A DNA stretch of 64,000 nucleotides from Streptomyces sioyaensis (GTDB taxonomy: Bacteria > Actinomycetota > Actinomycetes > Streptomycetales > Streptomycetaceae): NCBI RefSeq assembly GCF_004122735.1, contig NZ_SDIF01000012.1, forward strand, positions 47,580 to 111,579. The letters run 5' to 3'. Positions 28,326 through 36,075 of the stretch are shown here, piece by piece. A program made the translations under genes and the position numbers. Numbering within the stretch: the stretch's first letter is position 1; the number at the start of each line of letters is the position of its first letter. The notes beneath the pieces are model-generated. The model made no database searches, was not told the origin of the DNA, and was given only the letters and a program-made list of their open reading frames with translations.

Positions 28326-28754
28326 ATGCCACACCGAGTAGGTTATGCGCCCGGGGTCTACGACCTTTTCCACGTCGGGCACCTGAATATTCTCCGGCAC
28401 GCCAAAAGCCAGTGCGACTATCTGGTGGCCGGTGTGGTCTCGGACGAAATGGCGGCCCAGGCCAAGGGAAAGGCACCGGTCATTCCGCTCACCGAGCGGC
28501 TGGAGATAGTACGCAGTGTCCGGTTCGTGGACGCGGCGTTCGTCGAGACGGTGCCCGACAAATTGGAGACCTGGCAGCAGGTGCGGTTCGACGTCATTTT
28601 CAAGGGCGACGACTGGCGGGGCACGGCCAAGGGCGACAAGCTCGAACGGGACTTCGCGACGGTCGGGGTCGATGTGATCTATTTCCCCTACACCGTGCAC
28701 ACATCAAGTTCCTTGTTGCGCAAGGTGCTTGACGGGCTCGCGGATTCGGCGTGA
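28326..28754 (+). CDS. Cytidylyltransferase, glycerol-3-phosphate/TagD-like
   Basis: A 142-residue nucleotidyltransferase. The HxGH motif is HVGH (residues 16-19) within APGVYDLFHVGHLNILRHAK. FKGDDWRGT and the C-terminal HTSSSLLRK match the GD and RTxGISTT-like motifs of the CTP-using TagD/GCT family. It probably makes a CDP-activated polyol such as CDP-glycerol. GTGGGGGG lies just before the ATG. It is convergent with a CDP-alcohol phosphotransferase, an enzyme class that uses such donors. The true substrate is untested. Confidence 0.85.
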   Translation: MPHRVGYAPGVYDLFHVGHLNILRHAKSQCDYLVAGVVSDEMAAQAKGKAPVIPLTERLEIVRSVRFVDAAFVETVPDKLETWQQVRFDVIFKGDDWRGTAKGDKLERDFATVGVDVIYFPYTVHTSSSLLRKVLDGLADSA

Positions 28755-28764
28755 GCTGACGCGT

Positions 28765-28788
28765 CGGCCCGGCACATCGTCCGGGCCG
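28765..28788. terminator. Hairpin terminator between convergent genes
   Basis: An eight-base-pair perfect stem (28765-28772 with 28781-28788) and eight-base loop in the short gap between the convergent cytidylyltransferase and CDP-alcohol phosphotransferase genes. Confidence 0.6.
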
Positions 28789-28830
28789 GCGCATCGGCCG
28801 GCCGCCCGGTGGAGCGTCCGTCCCGGCCCG

Positions 28831-29562
28831 TCAGCGGCCGGGGGCGGACAATTCGCGGTACCACTTGACCAGGAACGCCACCATGAAGAGCACATGGGCG
28901 GCGAGCAGCACGCTGTACAGCGCCACGAACACATCCCGGCTGCCGAACAGCAGGAACACCGCGCAGAAGACGCCGTAGTCGACCGGGAGCAGGGCGACCG
29001 AACGCAGTGTGGAGGCCGGTGCCGCGGGCGCCGGTGGGCCCGCCGGGTTCCGCAACCGCTCGGCGCGCTTGAGCTGTTCGGTGAGAATGCCGCCGAAGAA
29101 GACCAGCACCGCGGTGAACTGGAACGCGATGGGAAGGAACAGATACCGAGGGTCGGCGAATCCGAAGTAGCGGTAGAACGAGAGAAGTACAGCCATGTGG
29201 AGGGCCAGCATCTTCGCGCAGTCGACCACGTGGTCCAGCCACTCCCCCGCGGCACTTCCGGTTCCGGTCAGCCGGGCCAGCTGTCCATCGGCGGAATCGA
29301 GCGCGAATCCGATGACCAGCGCCGCGAAAATGCCGAGGGCCACCGCGGGCGAGGGGCGCAGCACCGCAATCATGACCACGCCGGCGAAGGTGAAAGCCCC
29401 GCTGATCATGGTGACTTGATTCGGCGTCAGTTTCATACCGTAGCCCGCGGCGGCCAGTATCCGGCCGGCCGGCCGGTTCACATAACGCGAGTACAGGGAC
29501 ACCCCCTTCGCGGATTTCTGGGCCGCCGACAGCTGTCTGATCGCATATCCGAACTGGCTCAT
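28831..29562 (-). CDS. CDP-alcohol phosphatidyltransferase family protein
   Basis: A 243-residue membrane protein with about six helices. The complete signature D-x2-DG-x2-AR-x8-G-x3-D-x3-D is present (Asp89, Asp92, Gly93, Ala96, Arg97, Gly106, Asp110, Asp114). The family transfers a phospho-alcohol from a CDP donor to an alcohol acceptor, usually in lipid synthesis. Sitting inside a polysaccharide locus beside a TagD-like cytidylyltransferase, it may instead put phosphoglycerol or a similar group on a lipid or glycan. AGGTGGGGA precedes the ATG. It is divergent from the lipoprotein gene. Confidence 0.88.
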   Translation of the reverse strand: MSQFGYAIRQLSAAQKSAKGVSLYSRYVNRPAGRILAAAGYGMKLTPNQVTMISGAFTFAGVVMIAVLRPSPAVALGIFAALVIGFALDSADGQLARLTGTGSAAGEWLDHVVDCAKMLALHMAVLLSFYRYFGFADPRYLFLPIAFQFTAVLVFFGGILTEQLKRAERLRNPAGPPAPAAPASTLRSVALLPVDYGVFCAVFLLFGSRDVFVALYSVLLAAHVLFMVAFLVKWYRELSAPGR

Positions 29563-29601
29563 ATCCCCACCTGATGAATGGACCCCCGAAGGAGCAACAT
29601 C

Positions 29602-30900
29602 ATGGCAGGCAGGACCTCCCCGTCAACCGGTGGCGCCACCCGCCGGACACTGCTGGCGGGCACGGCCGCCGCACTGGCCGGCACCCTGGCCGGGTGCGAT
29701 ACGGCGCCTGCCGGCCGGCAGACCTCCGACGACGCCGAGGCGCCCGTGGTCACCGGCCACAAGCCCAAGGGCAGGGACGTTGTCGATGTGGTGGCGGACT
29801 GCGGCGCCAAGGGTGACGGACGCACCGACGACAGCCACGCGTTCGCCCGGGCGTACGCCTACGCGGCCGGCCGGGTGTGGGACCACATCGGCCGGACGGT
29901 GATCGACGTACCGGCCGGCACCTACCTCATCCGTGCGCCCAACGCACTGCTCAACGCCCAGCGGGGAAAGCTCAAGGCCAACGGCTTACGGTTCCGCGGG
30001 GCCGGCAAGCGCATGACCCAGCTGATCTTCGCGCCGCACCGGGCCGAGGACGCCTATCTGTGCCGCAACGAGGACAGCTGGGCCAATGTGATGTTCGAGC
30101 AGCTCGGCTTCGCCTGCGGCACCCCCGGCGCCTCGTTCTTCTACTCGTACTCGACCGGTCAGGCGCAGGACTACCGCTTCACCGAGTGCGAGTGGACCGG
30201 CGAGTGGACCTACGGGGTCGCGCTCGACGGCAGCAACACCAACTCGGAGATGCGCTGGGACGCCTGCCGGGTGGGCGGCGCGTACCGCAAGGCGTTCCTG
30301 TACTCCGGGCTGTCGCAGAACTCGCTGAGCCGCACGCAGCAGGACCAGTTCCTCAACTACTGGTTCAACGACATGAAGGTCGAGTACTCCTGGGGCAACT
30401 TCCTGGAGTTCCCCTACGGCGGCTCCATCACCTGCCGCGGCGGCTCCTACATCGTCACCGGCAGCCGCCCCGAGCACTCCCCCGACTACGGACGCACCAG
30501 CACCTTCTTCCGTTTCCCGCGCGGTCCGCACCACGACTCCGTCCAGCGCTTCCACGCCGAGGACATCCGCTTCGAGGTGCGCACCCCGGACACCGTCGTG
30601 ATCGACTGCGCCTGGGACAGCGGAACGGTGCACTTCAACGACTGTGACGACACCGCGAACGCCTTCAAGCCGTTCGCCCAGGACAGCCGCCCCCATCGCT
30701 ACCGCATCGGCGGGCAGGGCCCACTGGTGCGCTACGACTCGTGCCAGCTGTCCGGGCAGCACTCCTACGAGCCGGACGGCACCGGCGGAGCGGGTCCCCG
30801 GGCGCGCTACGACATGTGCCGCTTGCGCAATCACCCCCAGCAGGACTTCATCGCCGGCTCGGGCGACCGGGTGCGGTTCGTCGACTGCGTGGGGCCCTGA
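29602..30900 (+). CDS. Tat-type lipoprotein with pectate-lyase-like beta-helix fold
   Basis: A 432-residue exported protein. The N-terminus has twin arginines (ATRRTLLAGTAAALAG) and a lipobox LAGC (Cys32), so it is probably a Tat-exported lipoprotein. VADCGAKGDGRTDDSHAF is the opening of the pectate-lyase superfamily domain that starts many right-handed beta-helix polysaccharide depolymerases; later beta-strand repeats fit. It may trim or modify the cluster's glycan at the surface. GAAGGAGC precedes the ATG. Codon 129 is TTA (29986-29988). Confidence 0.85.
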   Translation: MAGRTSPSTGGATRRTLLAGTAAALAGTLAGCDTAPAGRQTSDDAEAPVVTGHKPKGRDVVDVVADCGAKGDGRTDDSHAFARAYAYAAGRVWDHIGRTVIDVPAGTYLIRAPNALLNAQRGKLKANGLRFRGAGKRMTQLIFAPHRAEDAYLCRNEDSWANVMFEQLGFACGTPGASFFYSYSTGQAQDYRFTECEWTGEWTYGVALDGSNTNSEMRWDACRVGGAYRKAFLYSGLSQNSLSRTQQDQFLNYWFNDMKVEYSWGNFLEFPYGGSITCRGGSYIVTGSRPEHSPDYGRTSTFFRFPRGPHHDSVQRFHAEDIRFEVRTPDTVVIDCAWDSGTVHFNDCDDTANAFKPFAQDSRPHRYRIGGQGPLVRYDSCQLSGQHSYEPDGTGGAGPRARYDMCRLRNHPQQDFIAGSGDRVRFVDCVGP

Positions 30901-30907
30901 GCGTCCC

Positions 30908-30953
30908 GGGGCGGGTAGGGGCCGGCTCGAAGAGCCGGCGCCCGGCCCGCCCC
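30908..30953. terminator. Nested hairpin terminator
   Basis: An inner stem GCCGGCTC/GAGCCGGC (30921-30928 with 30932-30939) sits inside an outer GGGGCGGG/CCCGCCCC stem (30908-30915 with 30946-30953), just after the lipoprotein stop. It marks the end of the polysaccharide locus. Confidence 0.75.
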
Positions 30954-31124
30954 GGTACGCACCGAAGCGGCCCCGACGCGCCCGAGCACCCCGATCGCCG
31001 ACGGTGATCAACGGCACACGTACTGGCCAGTAGCGTTTGCGTCGTGCGGGCCTAGAGTGAGGCCCGAATGGCGCCGCCGGGCACCCGGTGGCGGCCCGTC
31101 CTGTGAGCCGACCAGGGAGACTGC

Positions 31125-32198
31125 ATGCGCTCTCCGAAGGATTTCTTCCGCCCGCTGGCCGTCGGGGCGCCGACACCGGTACGCGAGGTACCGTTCCGGC
31201 CGTCCCGGATGATCCACTTCTTCGACCCGGGCAACGAGAAGATGGCCGCGAAGGTGCCGTCCATCGCGCCCACCGTGGACGTTCTGCTGGGCAACCTGGA
31301 GGACGCGGTCGCCGCCGACCGCAAGGAGGCGGCCAGGTCGGGCCTGGTGAAGATCGCCAAGGCCACGGACTTCGGCGACACCCAGCTGTGGACCCGGATC
31401 AACAGCCTGGACTCGCCGTGGGCGCTGGACGACCTGCTGACGCTGGTCACCGAGATCGGCGACAAGCTGGACGTCATCATGGTGCCGAAGGTGGAGGGCG
31501 CCGAGGACATCCACTACGTCGACCGGCTGCTCGCCCAGCTGGAGGCGAAGGCGCAGGTCCGGCGGCCGATCCTGGTGCACGCCATCCTGGAGACCGCGAC
31601 CGGGGTCGCCAACGTCGAGGAGATCGCCGGCGCCAGCCCCCGGATGCAGGGCATTTCGCTCGGCCCCGCCGACCTTGCCGCCAGCCGCCGGATGAAGACC
31701 ACCCGGGTCGGCGGCGGCCACCCCGGCTATCTGGTCCGCGAGGACCCGCACGGCACGGACGGCGCCGCCCCGCGGGCCACCTTCCAGCAGGACCTGTGGC
31801 ACTACACGCTGGCGCGCATGGTCGACGCCTGTGCGGCGCACGGCATCCTGCCGTACTACGGGCCGTTCGGTGACATCAAGGACATCACGGCCTGCGAGGA
31901 CCAGTTCCGCAACGCCTTCCTGCTCGGCTGTGTCGGCGCCTGGAGCCTGCACCCGGTGCAGATCGGCATCGCCAAGAAGGTCTTCTCACCCGCACCCGCC
32001 GACGTCGCCTGGGCCCGCAAGGTCATCGAGGCCATGGGCGACGGCACCGGCGCGGTGATGATCGACGGCAAGATGCAGGACGACGCGACGTACAAGCAGT
32101 GCCAGGTGGTCGTCGAGCTCGCGGAGGCTCTCGCCGCCCGCGACCCCGAACTGCGTGACGCCTACGCGGCGGCCGAATCCCGGCAGAACGAGGAGTAA
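31125..32198 (+). CDS. HpcH/HpaI aldolase / CitE family, malyl-CoA lyase-like
   Basis: A 357-residue TIM-barrel C-C lyase. [17 protein letters not shown] holds the metal-binding Glu/Asp pair, [15 protein letters not shown] and [17 protein letters not shown] are further active-site strands, and [12 protein letters not shown] follows. This length and pattern match the actinobacterial malyl-CoA/beta-methylmalyl-CoA lyase-like proteins (ethylmalonyl-CoA pathway) rather than short CitE proteins. The ATG follows CAGGGAG. A second family member is five bases downstream, so the two are co-transcribed. Confidence 0.85.
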   Translation: MRSPKDFFRPLAVGAPTPVREVPFRPSRMIHFFDPGNEKMAAKVPSIAPTVDVLLGNLEDAVAADRKEAARSGLVKIAKATDFGDTQLWTRINSLDSPWALDDLLTLVTEIGDKLDVIMVPKVEGAEDIHYVDRLLAQLEAKAQVRRPILVHAILETATGVANVEEIAGASPRMQGISLGPADLAASRRMKTTRVGGGHPGYLVREDPHGTDGAAPRATFQQDLWHYTLARMVDACAAHGILPYYGPFGDIKDITACEDQFRNAFLLGCVGAWSLHPVQIGIAKKVFSPAPADVAWARKVIEAMGDGTGAVMIDGKMQDDATYKQCQVVVELAEALAARDPELRDAYAAAESRQNEE

Positions 32199-32203
32199 TA
32201 CCC

Positions 32204-33079
32204 ATGTCCGACGCGATCCTGCGACCGCGCCGCTCCGTGCTCTACATGCCCGGCGCCAATGAACGCGCCCTGGAGAAGGCCAAGTCCCTCCCCGCCGACG
32301 CACTCATCCTCGACCTGGAGGACGCCGTCGCCCCCGATGCGAAGGCCGAGGCCCGCAAGCGGGTGGCGGCCGCCGCGGCCTCGGGGGAGTACGGCTTCCG
32401 CGAGGTGACGATCCGGGTCAACGCACCGGGCACCGCCTGGCACGACGACGATCTGCGGGCCGCCGCCGAGGCCGGTCCGGACGCGGTGGTCGTGCCCAAG
32501 GTGGAGTCCGCCGACACCGTGCGCGCCGTCGAGCGTGCGCTGGAGGCCGCCGGCGCCCCGGACCGTACGGCGATCTGGGCCATGGTCGAGACGCCGCGCG
32601 CGATGCTGGACGCCCGTGCGGTGGCCGCCGCGAGCGAACGGCTCACCGTCCTGGTGATGGGCACCAACGACCTGGCCAAGGAGCTGCACGCCGAGCACGT
32701 CCCCGGCCGGGCTCCGCTGCTGACCGGGCTGTCGCTGGCGCTGCTGGCGGCGCGGGAGAGCGGCAAGGTGATCCTGGACGGCGTCTACAACGATGTGAAG
32801 GACGCCGAGGGCTTCGAGGCCGAGTGTGTGCAGGGGCGACAGTTCGGCTTCGACGGGAAGACGCTGATCCACCCGTCGCAGGTCGCACCGTGCAACCGGG
32901 TGTTCGCCCCGTCGTCGGAGCAGGTCGCCCGCGCGCAGCGGATCATCGACGCGTTCGAGGAGGCCACCCGCGAGGGACGCGGGGTGGTCACCGTCGACGG
33001 CCGGCTGATCGAGAACCTGCACGTCGAGGAGGCCCGCCGGATCCTCGCCCTCGCGGAGGCGGTCGCCGGCCGCGCATAG
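32204..33079 (+). CDS. CoA-ester lyase / malyl-CoA thioesterase-like (CitE family)
   Basis: A 291-residue member of the same superfamily: RRSVLYMPGANERALEKAK, LILDLEDAVAPDAK (metal ligands), VVVPKVESADTV and GFDGKTLIHPSQV are hallmark segments. In Rhodobacter a paralogue pair of this kind splits malyl-CoA lyase and malyl-CoA thioesterase functions; this smaller protein could be the thioesterase, by analogy only. The start follows GAGGAG of the upstream gene's last codons. A 15-base-pair hairpin lies downstream. Confidence 0.85.
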   Translation: MSDAILRPRRSVLYMPGANERALEKAKSLPADALILDLEDAVAPDAKAEARKRVAAAAASGEYGFREVTIRVNAPGTAWHDDDLRAAAEAGPDAVVVPKVESADTVRAVERALEAAGAPDRTAIWAMVETPRAMLDARAVAAASERLTVLVMGTNDLAKELHAEHVPGRAPLLTGLSLALLAARESGKVILDGVYNDVKDAEGFEAECVQGRQFGFDGKTLIHPSQVAPCNRVFAPSSEQVARAQRIIDAFEEATREGRGVVTVDGRLIENLHVEEARRILALAEAVAGRA

Positions 33080-33155
33080 TCTCCTCCATCTGATCCGACG
33101 GTTCGTCAGATGCCGTCGGTGGCAGGTCAGTTGGAGGTGCCCCGGGGAGGGGGAA

Positions 33156-33196
33156 GGGCCGGGGGCCGACGCTGTGGTGACGTCGGCCCCCGGCCC
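33156..33196. terminator. Hairpin terminator
   Basis: A perfect 15-base-pair stem (33156-33170 with 33182-33196) with an eleven-base loop downstream of the two lyase genes. Confidence 0.82.
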
Positions 33197-33240
33197 CGAT
33201 TCTCCGGGCGGGCCCTGAGGGCCGTCACGGTGAATCCTCT

Positions 33241-33251
33241 CATCGGACAGG
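33241..33251. repeat. Copy 2 of the dispersed CATCGGACAGG motif
   Basis: The 11-base core lies about 100 bases upstream of a small secreted-protein gene, between two GGTGAAT direct repeats (33229-33235 and 33251-33257). It may be a regulator site for that gene. Confidence 0.4.
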
Positions 33252-33348
33252 GTGAATACCGGTGACGGAGGTTGCTCGGCCCTGGTGGTTCGGGGCATCC
33301 GGGATAGCAAGATCCCCGGGTACCACCCATGAGGTGCAGGAGCACACA

Positions 33349-33714
33349 GTGAAGAACACGGCACGCGTCCACACCGTGATCGCAGGAGCCTGCGGTCTGC
33401 TCCTGGCCGCCGGCGGGGCCCCGGCCTGGGCCGCGTCCGGCGGCGACGGGGTCTCCCACAGCACCACCGTCGCCCGCTTCGACGCCAAGTTCCACTGCGG
33501 CCACCGGGCCAGATTCTGTATCAACGGGCCGGTGCTCAGCGGGAACCCCAGGAAGGCGCAGAACGTGCATGTCGCCGGCACGGTCAGCAACAGCGGCAGC
33601 CCCACGAACACCAACGCCAACACCAACTCCGACACGGGCGGCACGACCGGAACCGCGACGAAGAGCGGCAACAACCAGCAGCACCTCGGGAGCGACGGAG
33701 AGCAGAAGCTGTGA
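33349..33714 (+). CDS. Small secreted Asn/Gly/Ser/Thr-rich protein
   Basis: A 121-residue exported protein; I do not recognise a named family. A signal peptide (VKNTARVHTVIAGACGLLLAAGG, cleavage near AWA-ASG) precedes a short conserved-looking core with two Cys (FHCGHRARFCINGPVLSGN) and a tail rich in Asn, Thr, Gly and Ser (SGSPTNTNANTNSDTGG). GTG start with AGGAG six bases upstream. It shares the C-x-NGPV-x-SGN core with the convergent neighbour, so the two are diverged paralogues. They may be cell-wall or aerial-hypha surface proteins; this is a guess. Confidence 0.75.
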   Translation: MKNTARVHTVIAGACGLLLAAGGAPAWAASGGDGVSHSTTVARFDAKFHCGHRARFCINGPVLSGNPRKAQNVHVAGTVSNSGSPTNTNANTNSDTGGTTGTATKSGNNQQHLGSDGEQKL

Positions 33715-33726
33715 CCGCGCGCTGAA

Positions 33727-33809
33727 CCCCCACGGGCTCCGTGTCGTCCGGGGCTCGTGGGGGCAGCCGCCGTAATGGCGCGTGCCCGGCAGACGTCGCC
33801 GGGCACGCG
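33727..33809. terminator. Two successive hairpins between convergent genes
   Basis: The first is CCCCCACG/CGTGGGGG (33727-33734 with 33756-33763). The second is a perfect 12-base-pair stem (33779-33790 with 33798-33809). Together they would stop transcription from both sides. Confidence 0.75.
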
Positions 33810-33853
33810 TGCGGCCGCTCCGGACGGTGCGGTCCGTCGGCGCCGCATCCGGG

Positions 33854-34270
33854 TCAGTGGTGGCCGAACAAGCCTCCGATGACCCGCTGCACGTTGTTGT
33901 TGCTGCCCGTCGCGGCGCCCGATGTGGAGTCGGCGCTGTTGGTGGAGCCGTTCGTGTTGGAGAGATTGCCGCTGTTGTTCGGGTTCCCGTGGTTGATGAA
34001 GTTGCCGCTGTGCAGGCTGTTGCCGCTGTGTACGGGCCCGTTGACACAGGCGTGGGGCGAGGCGAACACCGGCGACCTGTAGTGGATCTGGCCGAGGCGG
34101 TTGTTGCAGACCACCCCGTTGACCATGCCGGTGACGGTGCCGAGATCGGCGTCCGCCACGGCCGAGAGCAGTGAGTCGCCCGGGATGGTCGCGGCGTGCG
34201 CCGCCCCGCCGCCGAACATCATCAGCCCGCATGCCCCGACGATGGTTCCTGCCTGCACGATGCTTCTCAC
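33854..34270 (-). CDS. Small secreted Asn-rich protein, paralogue of the convergent neighbour
   Basis: A 138-residue exported protein: signal peptide VRSIVQAGTIVGACGLMMFGG, cleavage near AHA-ATI. The mature part has Cys residues in VVCNNRLG and ACVNGPVHSGN, then a tail of SGN/HGN/SGNLSNTNGSTNS repeats and ends GGLFGHH. The spaced SGN, HGN, NNSGN units suggest a repetitive low-complexity surface. GTG start with GAGGAG upstream. It has the same C-x-NGPV-x-SGN core as the plus-strand gene. Function is unknown. Confidence 0.75.
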   Translation of the reverse strand: MRSIVQAGTIVGACGLMMFGGGAAHAATIPGDSLLSAVADADLGTVTGMVNGVVCNNRLGQIHYRSPVFASPHACVNGPVHSGNSLHSGNFINHGNPNNSGNLSNTNGSTNSADSTSGAATGSNNNVQRVIGGLFGHH

Positions 34271-34453
34271 GTCGCTCCTCGCCTCCGCGTCCGTCCGGTG
34301 CCAGACGTATGGTGCTGCCGTCGGCGTCCCGGAACGTCGTTCAACCCGCGGGAACAAAACGCCCGCCGCCCACAATCAGCCGGGTGGCCCAACACCTCGT
34401 GCGGCCGTCCGCGCGGGTCCGGGGGGACCGCCTTTGGCCGCCCGGTGCGCCCG

Positions 34454-35737
34454 TCAGGTGACGCTGTGCGGATGGCAGGCCGTCGCCGAGCGGGGTGGCC
34501 AGGTCTGCGGGGCGAGGATGCCCAGGACATAGGCGCGCGCGACGAGAGCGGGTCTGGTCGGGGCGTCCAGCAGGTCCCGCAGCCGGCTGAGGTGGTAGTC
34601 GACGGTCTGCCGGGAGAGGTGCAAGGAGGTGGCGATCTCCGCGTTGCTGTGGCCGGCGGCCAGCAGGGACAGCAGGCGTATCTGAGTGGCCGTCAGCGGA
34701 GCGCGGGCCTCGTGTGCGATGCCCTGGTGGGTGACGACCGCCCAGACGCTTCTGGCCCGGTCCGCGCTCCAGCCCACCGACGTGAGATGCAGCCGGGCCC
34801 GGCGCTGGCGCCCACGGGCGTCCACGAAGAGGGCGGAGGTCTGGATCCGTCGGCTGCGGCGCGCGATCAGATCGTGCCAGCTGCGCCGCAGCCCCGTTAA
34901 TTCCGGGGCGGGCGCCAGCACCGTGTGCGCCCGGCGGCCGACGAGGTCCGAGAGCCGGGTCTGCAGCAGTTCGGCGGCTGCCGCGCTGGCCTGCCGGATG
35001 CGTCCGCCCGCCGATATCAGGGCGCAGGGCAGTCCGCTGTGATCGCGCAGCGCATGCAGATTCTCCTCGGCCTCGCGGCGCTGGTGCAGGGCGCGGGTGT
35101 AGTCGCTGATGTCGATGTAGATGCCGGCGACACAGGTCTGGCCGGCTTCCAGGACGGGGAAGCGATGGCCCGCCGCCTGCCCGCTGCCGCCGTCGAAGCG
35201 GTGGTAGGTGAGGGTGTGCCGGACCGGTTTGCCGCGGGCGAGCACCTCCCGGTCCAGGGCGAGGACCTGCGCCGCGTCGTCGGGGCCGTCGACGTCGGTG
35301 ACGGACCTGCCGATGATGTGTTCCGGTGTGGTGCCGTAGACGTGGGCGTAGGCGTGGTTGGTCCAGAGATAGCGCCCGTTGGCGTCACGGATGAAGGCCG
35401 CGGCGGGGGCGAGGTCGGCGAAGGCGTCGTAGCGGCGGGGGTCGGCCGGACGCGGACCGACCTCGACGGCCAGCCCGCGGGAGCGGCCCTGCCGGGGCAC
35501 GCCGAGGGGCCAGTTCACGTCGAAGAGGCGGCCGTCGAACTGGGCCTGCCAATGGCTTGTTCCAGGGGGTGCGGCGGGCTCGGGGAGCTCTTTGCGCACG
35601 GTGTCGAGAAAGCGCTGGGCGGTACTGGTGTCATCGAAGGCCCCACCGCCGCTGTCGATCACCCGTAATTCGCGGTCGGCTTCCCACCAGGACACCGGAA
35701 GGTTTTCGAGCAGCGATTTCAGACTGGTCTCGTCCAC
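34454..35737 (-). CDS. PAS-LuxR transcriptional regulator
   Basis: A 427-residue regulator with two PAS-like sensor regions, about residues 95-225 (FIRDANGRYLWTNHAYAHVYG) and 235-345 (ALISAGGRIRQASAAAAELL), and a C-terminal LuxR HTH (LTATQIRLLSLLAAGHSNAEIATSLHLSRQTVDYHL). The GTG at VDETSL follows GAGGGG; the frame is open further up without a better start. It contains two TTA codons (35666-35668 and 34898-34900), so its synthesis should depend on bldA. Divergence from the ATP-grasp operon makes that operon its likely target. Confidence 0.87.
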   Translation of the reverse strand: MDETSLKSLLENLPVSWWEADRELRVIDSGGGAFDDTSTAQRFLDTVRKELPEPAAPPGTSHWQAQFDGRLFDVNWPLGVPRQGRSRGLAVEVGPRPADPRRYDAFADLAPAAAFIRDANGRYLWTNHAYAHVYGTTPEHIIGRSVTDVDGPDDAAQVLALDREVLARGKPVRHTLTYHRFDGGSGQAAGHRFPVLEAGQTCVAGIYIDISDYTRALHQRREAEENLHALRDHSGLPCALISAGGRIRQASAAAAELLQTRLSDLVGRRAHTVLAPAPELTGLRRSWHDLIARRSRRIQTSALFVDARGRQRRARLHLTSVGWSADRARSVWAVVTHQGIAHEARAPLTATQIRLLSLLAAGHSNAEIATSLHLSRQTVDYHLSRLRDLLDAPTRPALVARAYVLGILAPQTWPPRSATACHPHSVT

Positions 35738-36075
35738 GACGGGCCCCTCTGCAAGGAAGAGTTCAACGGATGCGCACGGCGCGTCATCGCCATGCGTATC
35801 CCTCAGCGTTGTGTGGCATGCCTGGTTCTCGGCCGATCTCGCGGTGGCCGGGCAACGGTGTGCCACATCGGCCGCCTTACGGCATCACGGAACCTTCACG
35901 ACGAATTGACCATATCCGCAACTCTGGCGTTTGCCTGAGCGGTTGTGGCCCGATCCGGGGAACCAGGTCCCGCACGGCTGCTTCGCTTGGAGGCGGCGTG
36001 CGGACAACGTGGTCCGGGCGCCTTCAGCCGCCGATGGTTCCTGCCCGTTTGCAAATGAAGAGGAGTCGGATTTCA
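35738..36075. other. Divergent regulatory region of the ATP-grasp operon
   Basis: About 338 bases, less GC-rich than its surroundings in 35885-35935 (GAATTGACCATATCC). No gene is supported. It should hold promoters for the LuxR gene and the ATP-grasp operon. TTGACC at 35906-35911 could be a -35 box, but I find no good -10 box at standard spacing. Confidence 0.5.

Noticed and set aside
33087..33112. CATCTGA...TCAGATG inverted repeat after the lyase genes as a riboswitch or operator
   Set aside because: Only seven paired bases with a poorly paired centre, and a much stronger terminator hairpin follows; no regulator is adjacent on this side.
35906..35934. TTGACC as a -35 box for the ATP-grasp operon
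   Set aside because: No acceptable -10 hexamer lies 16-19 bases downstream, so I did not list a promoter.
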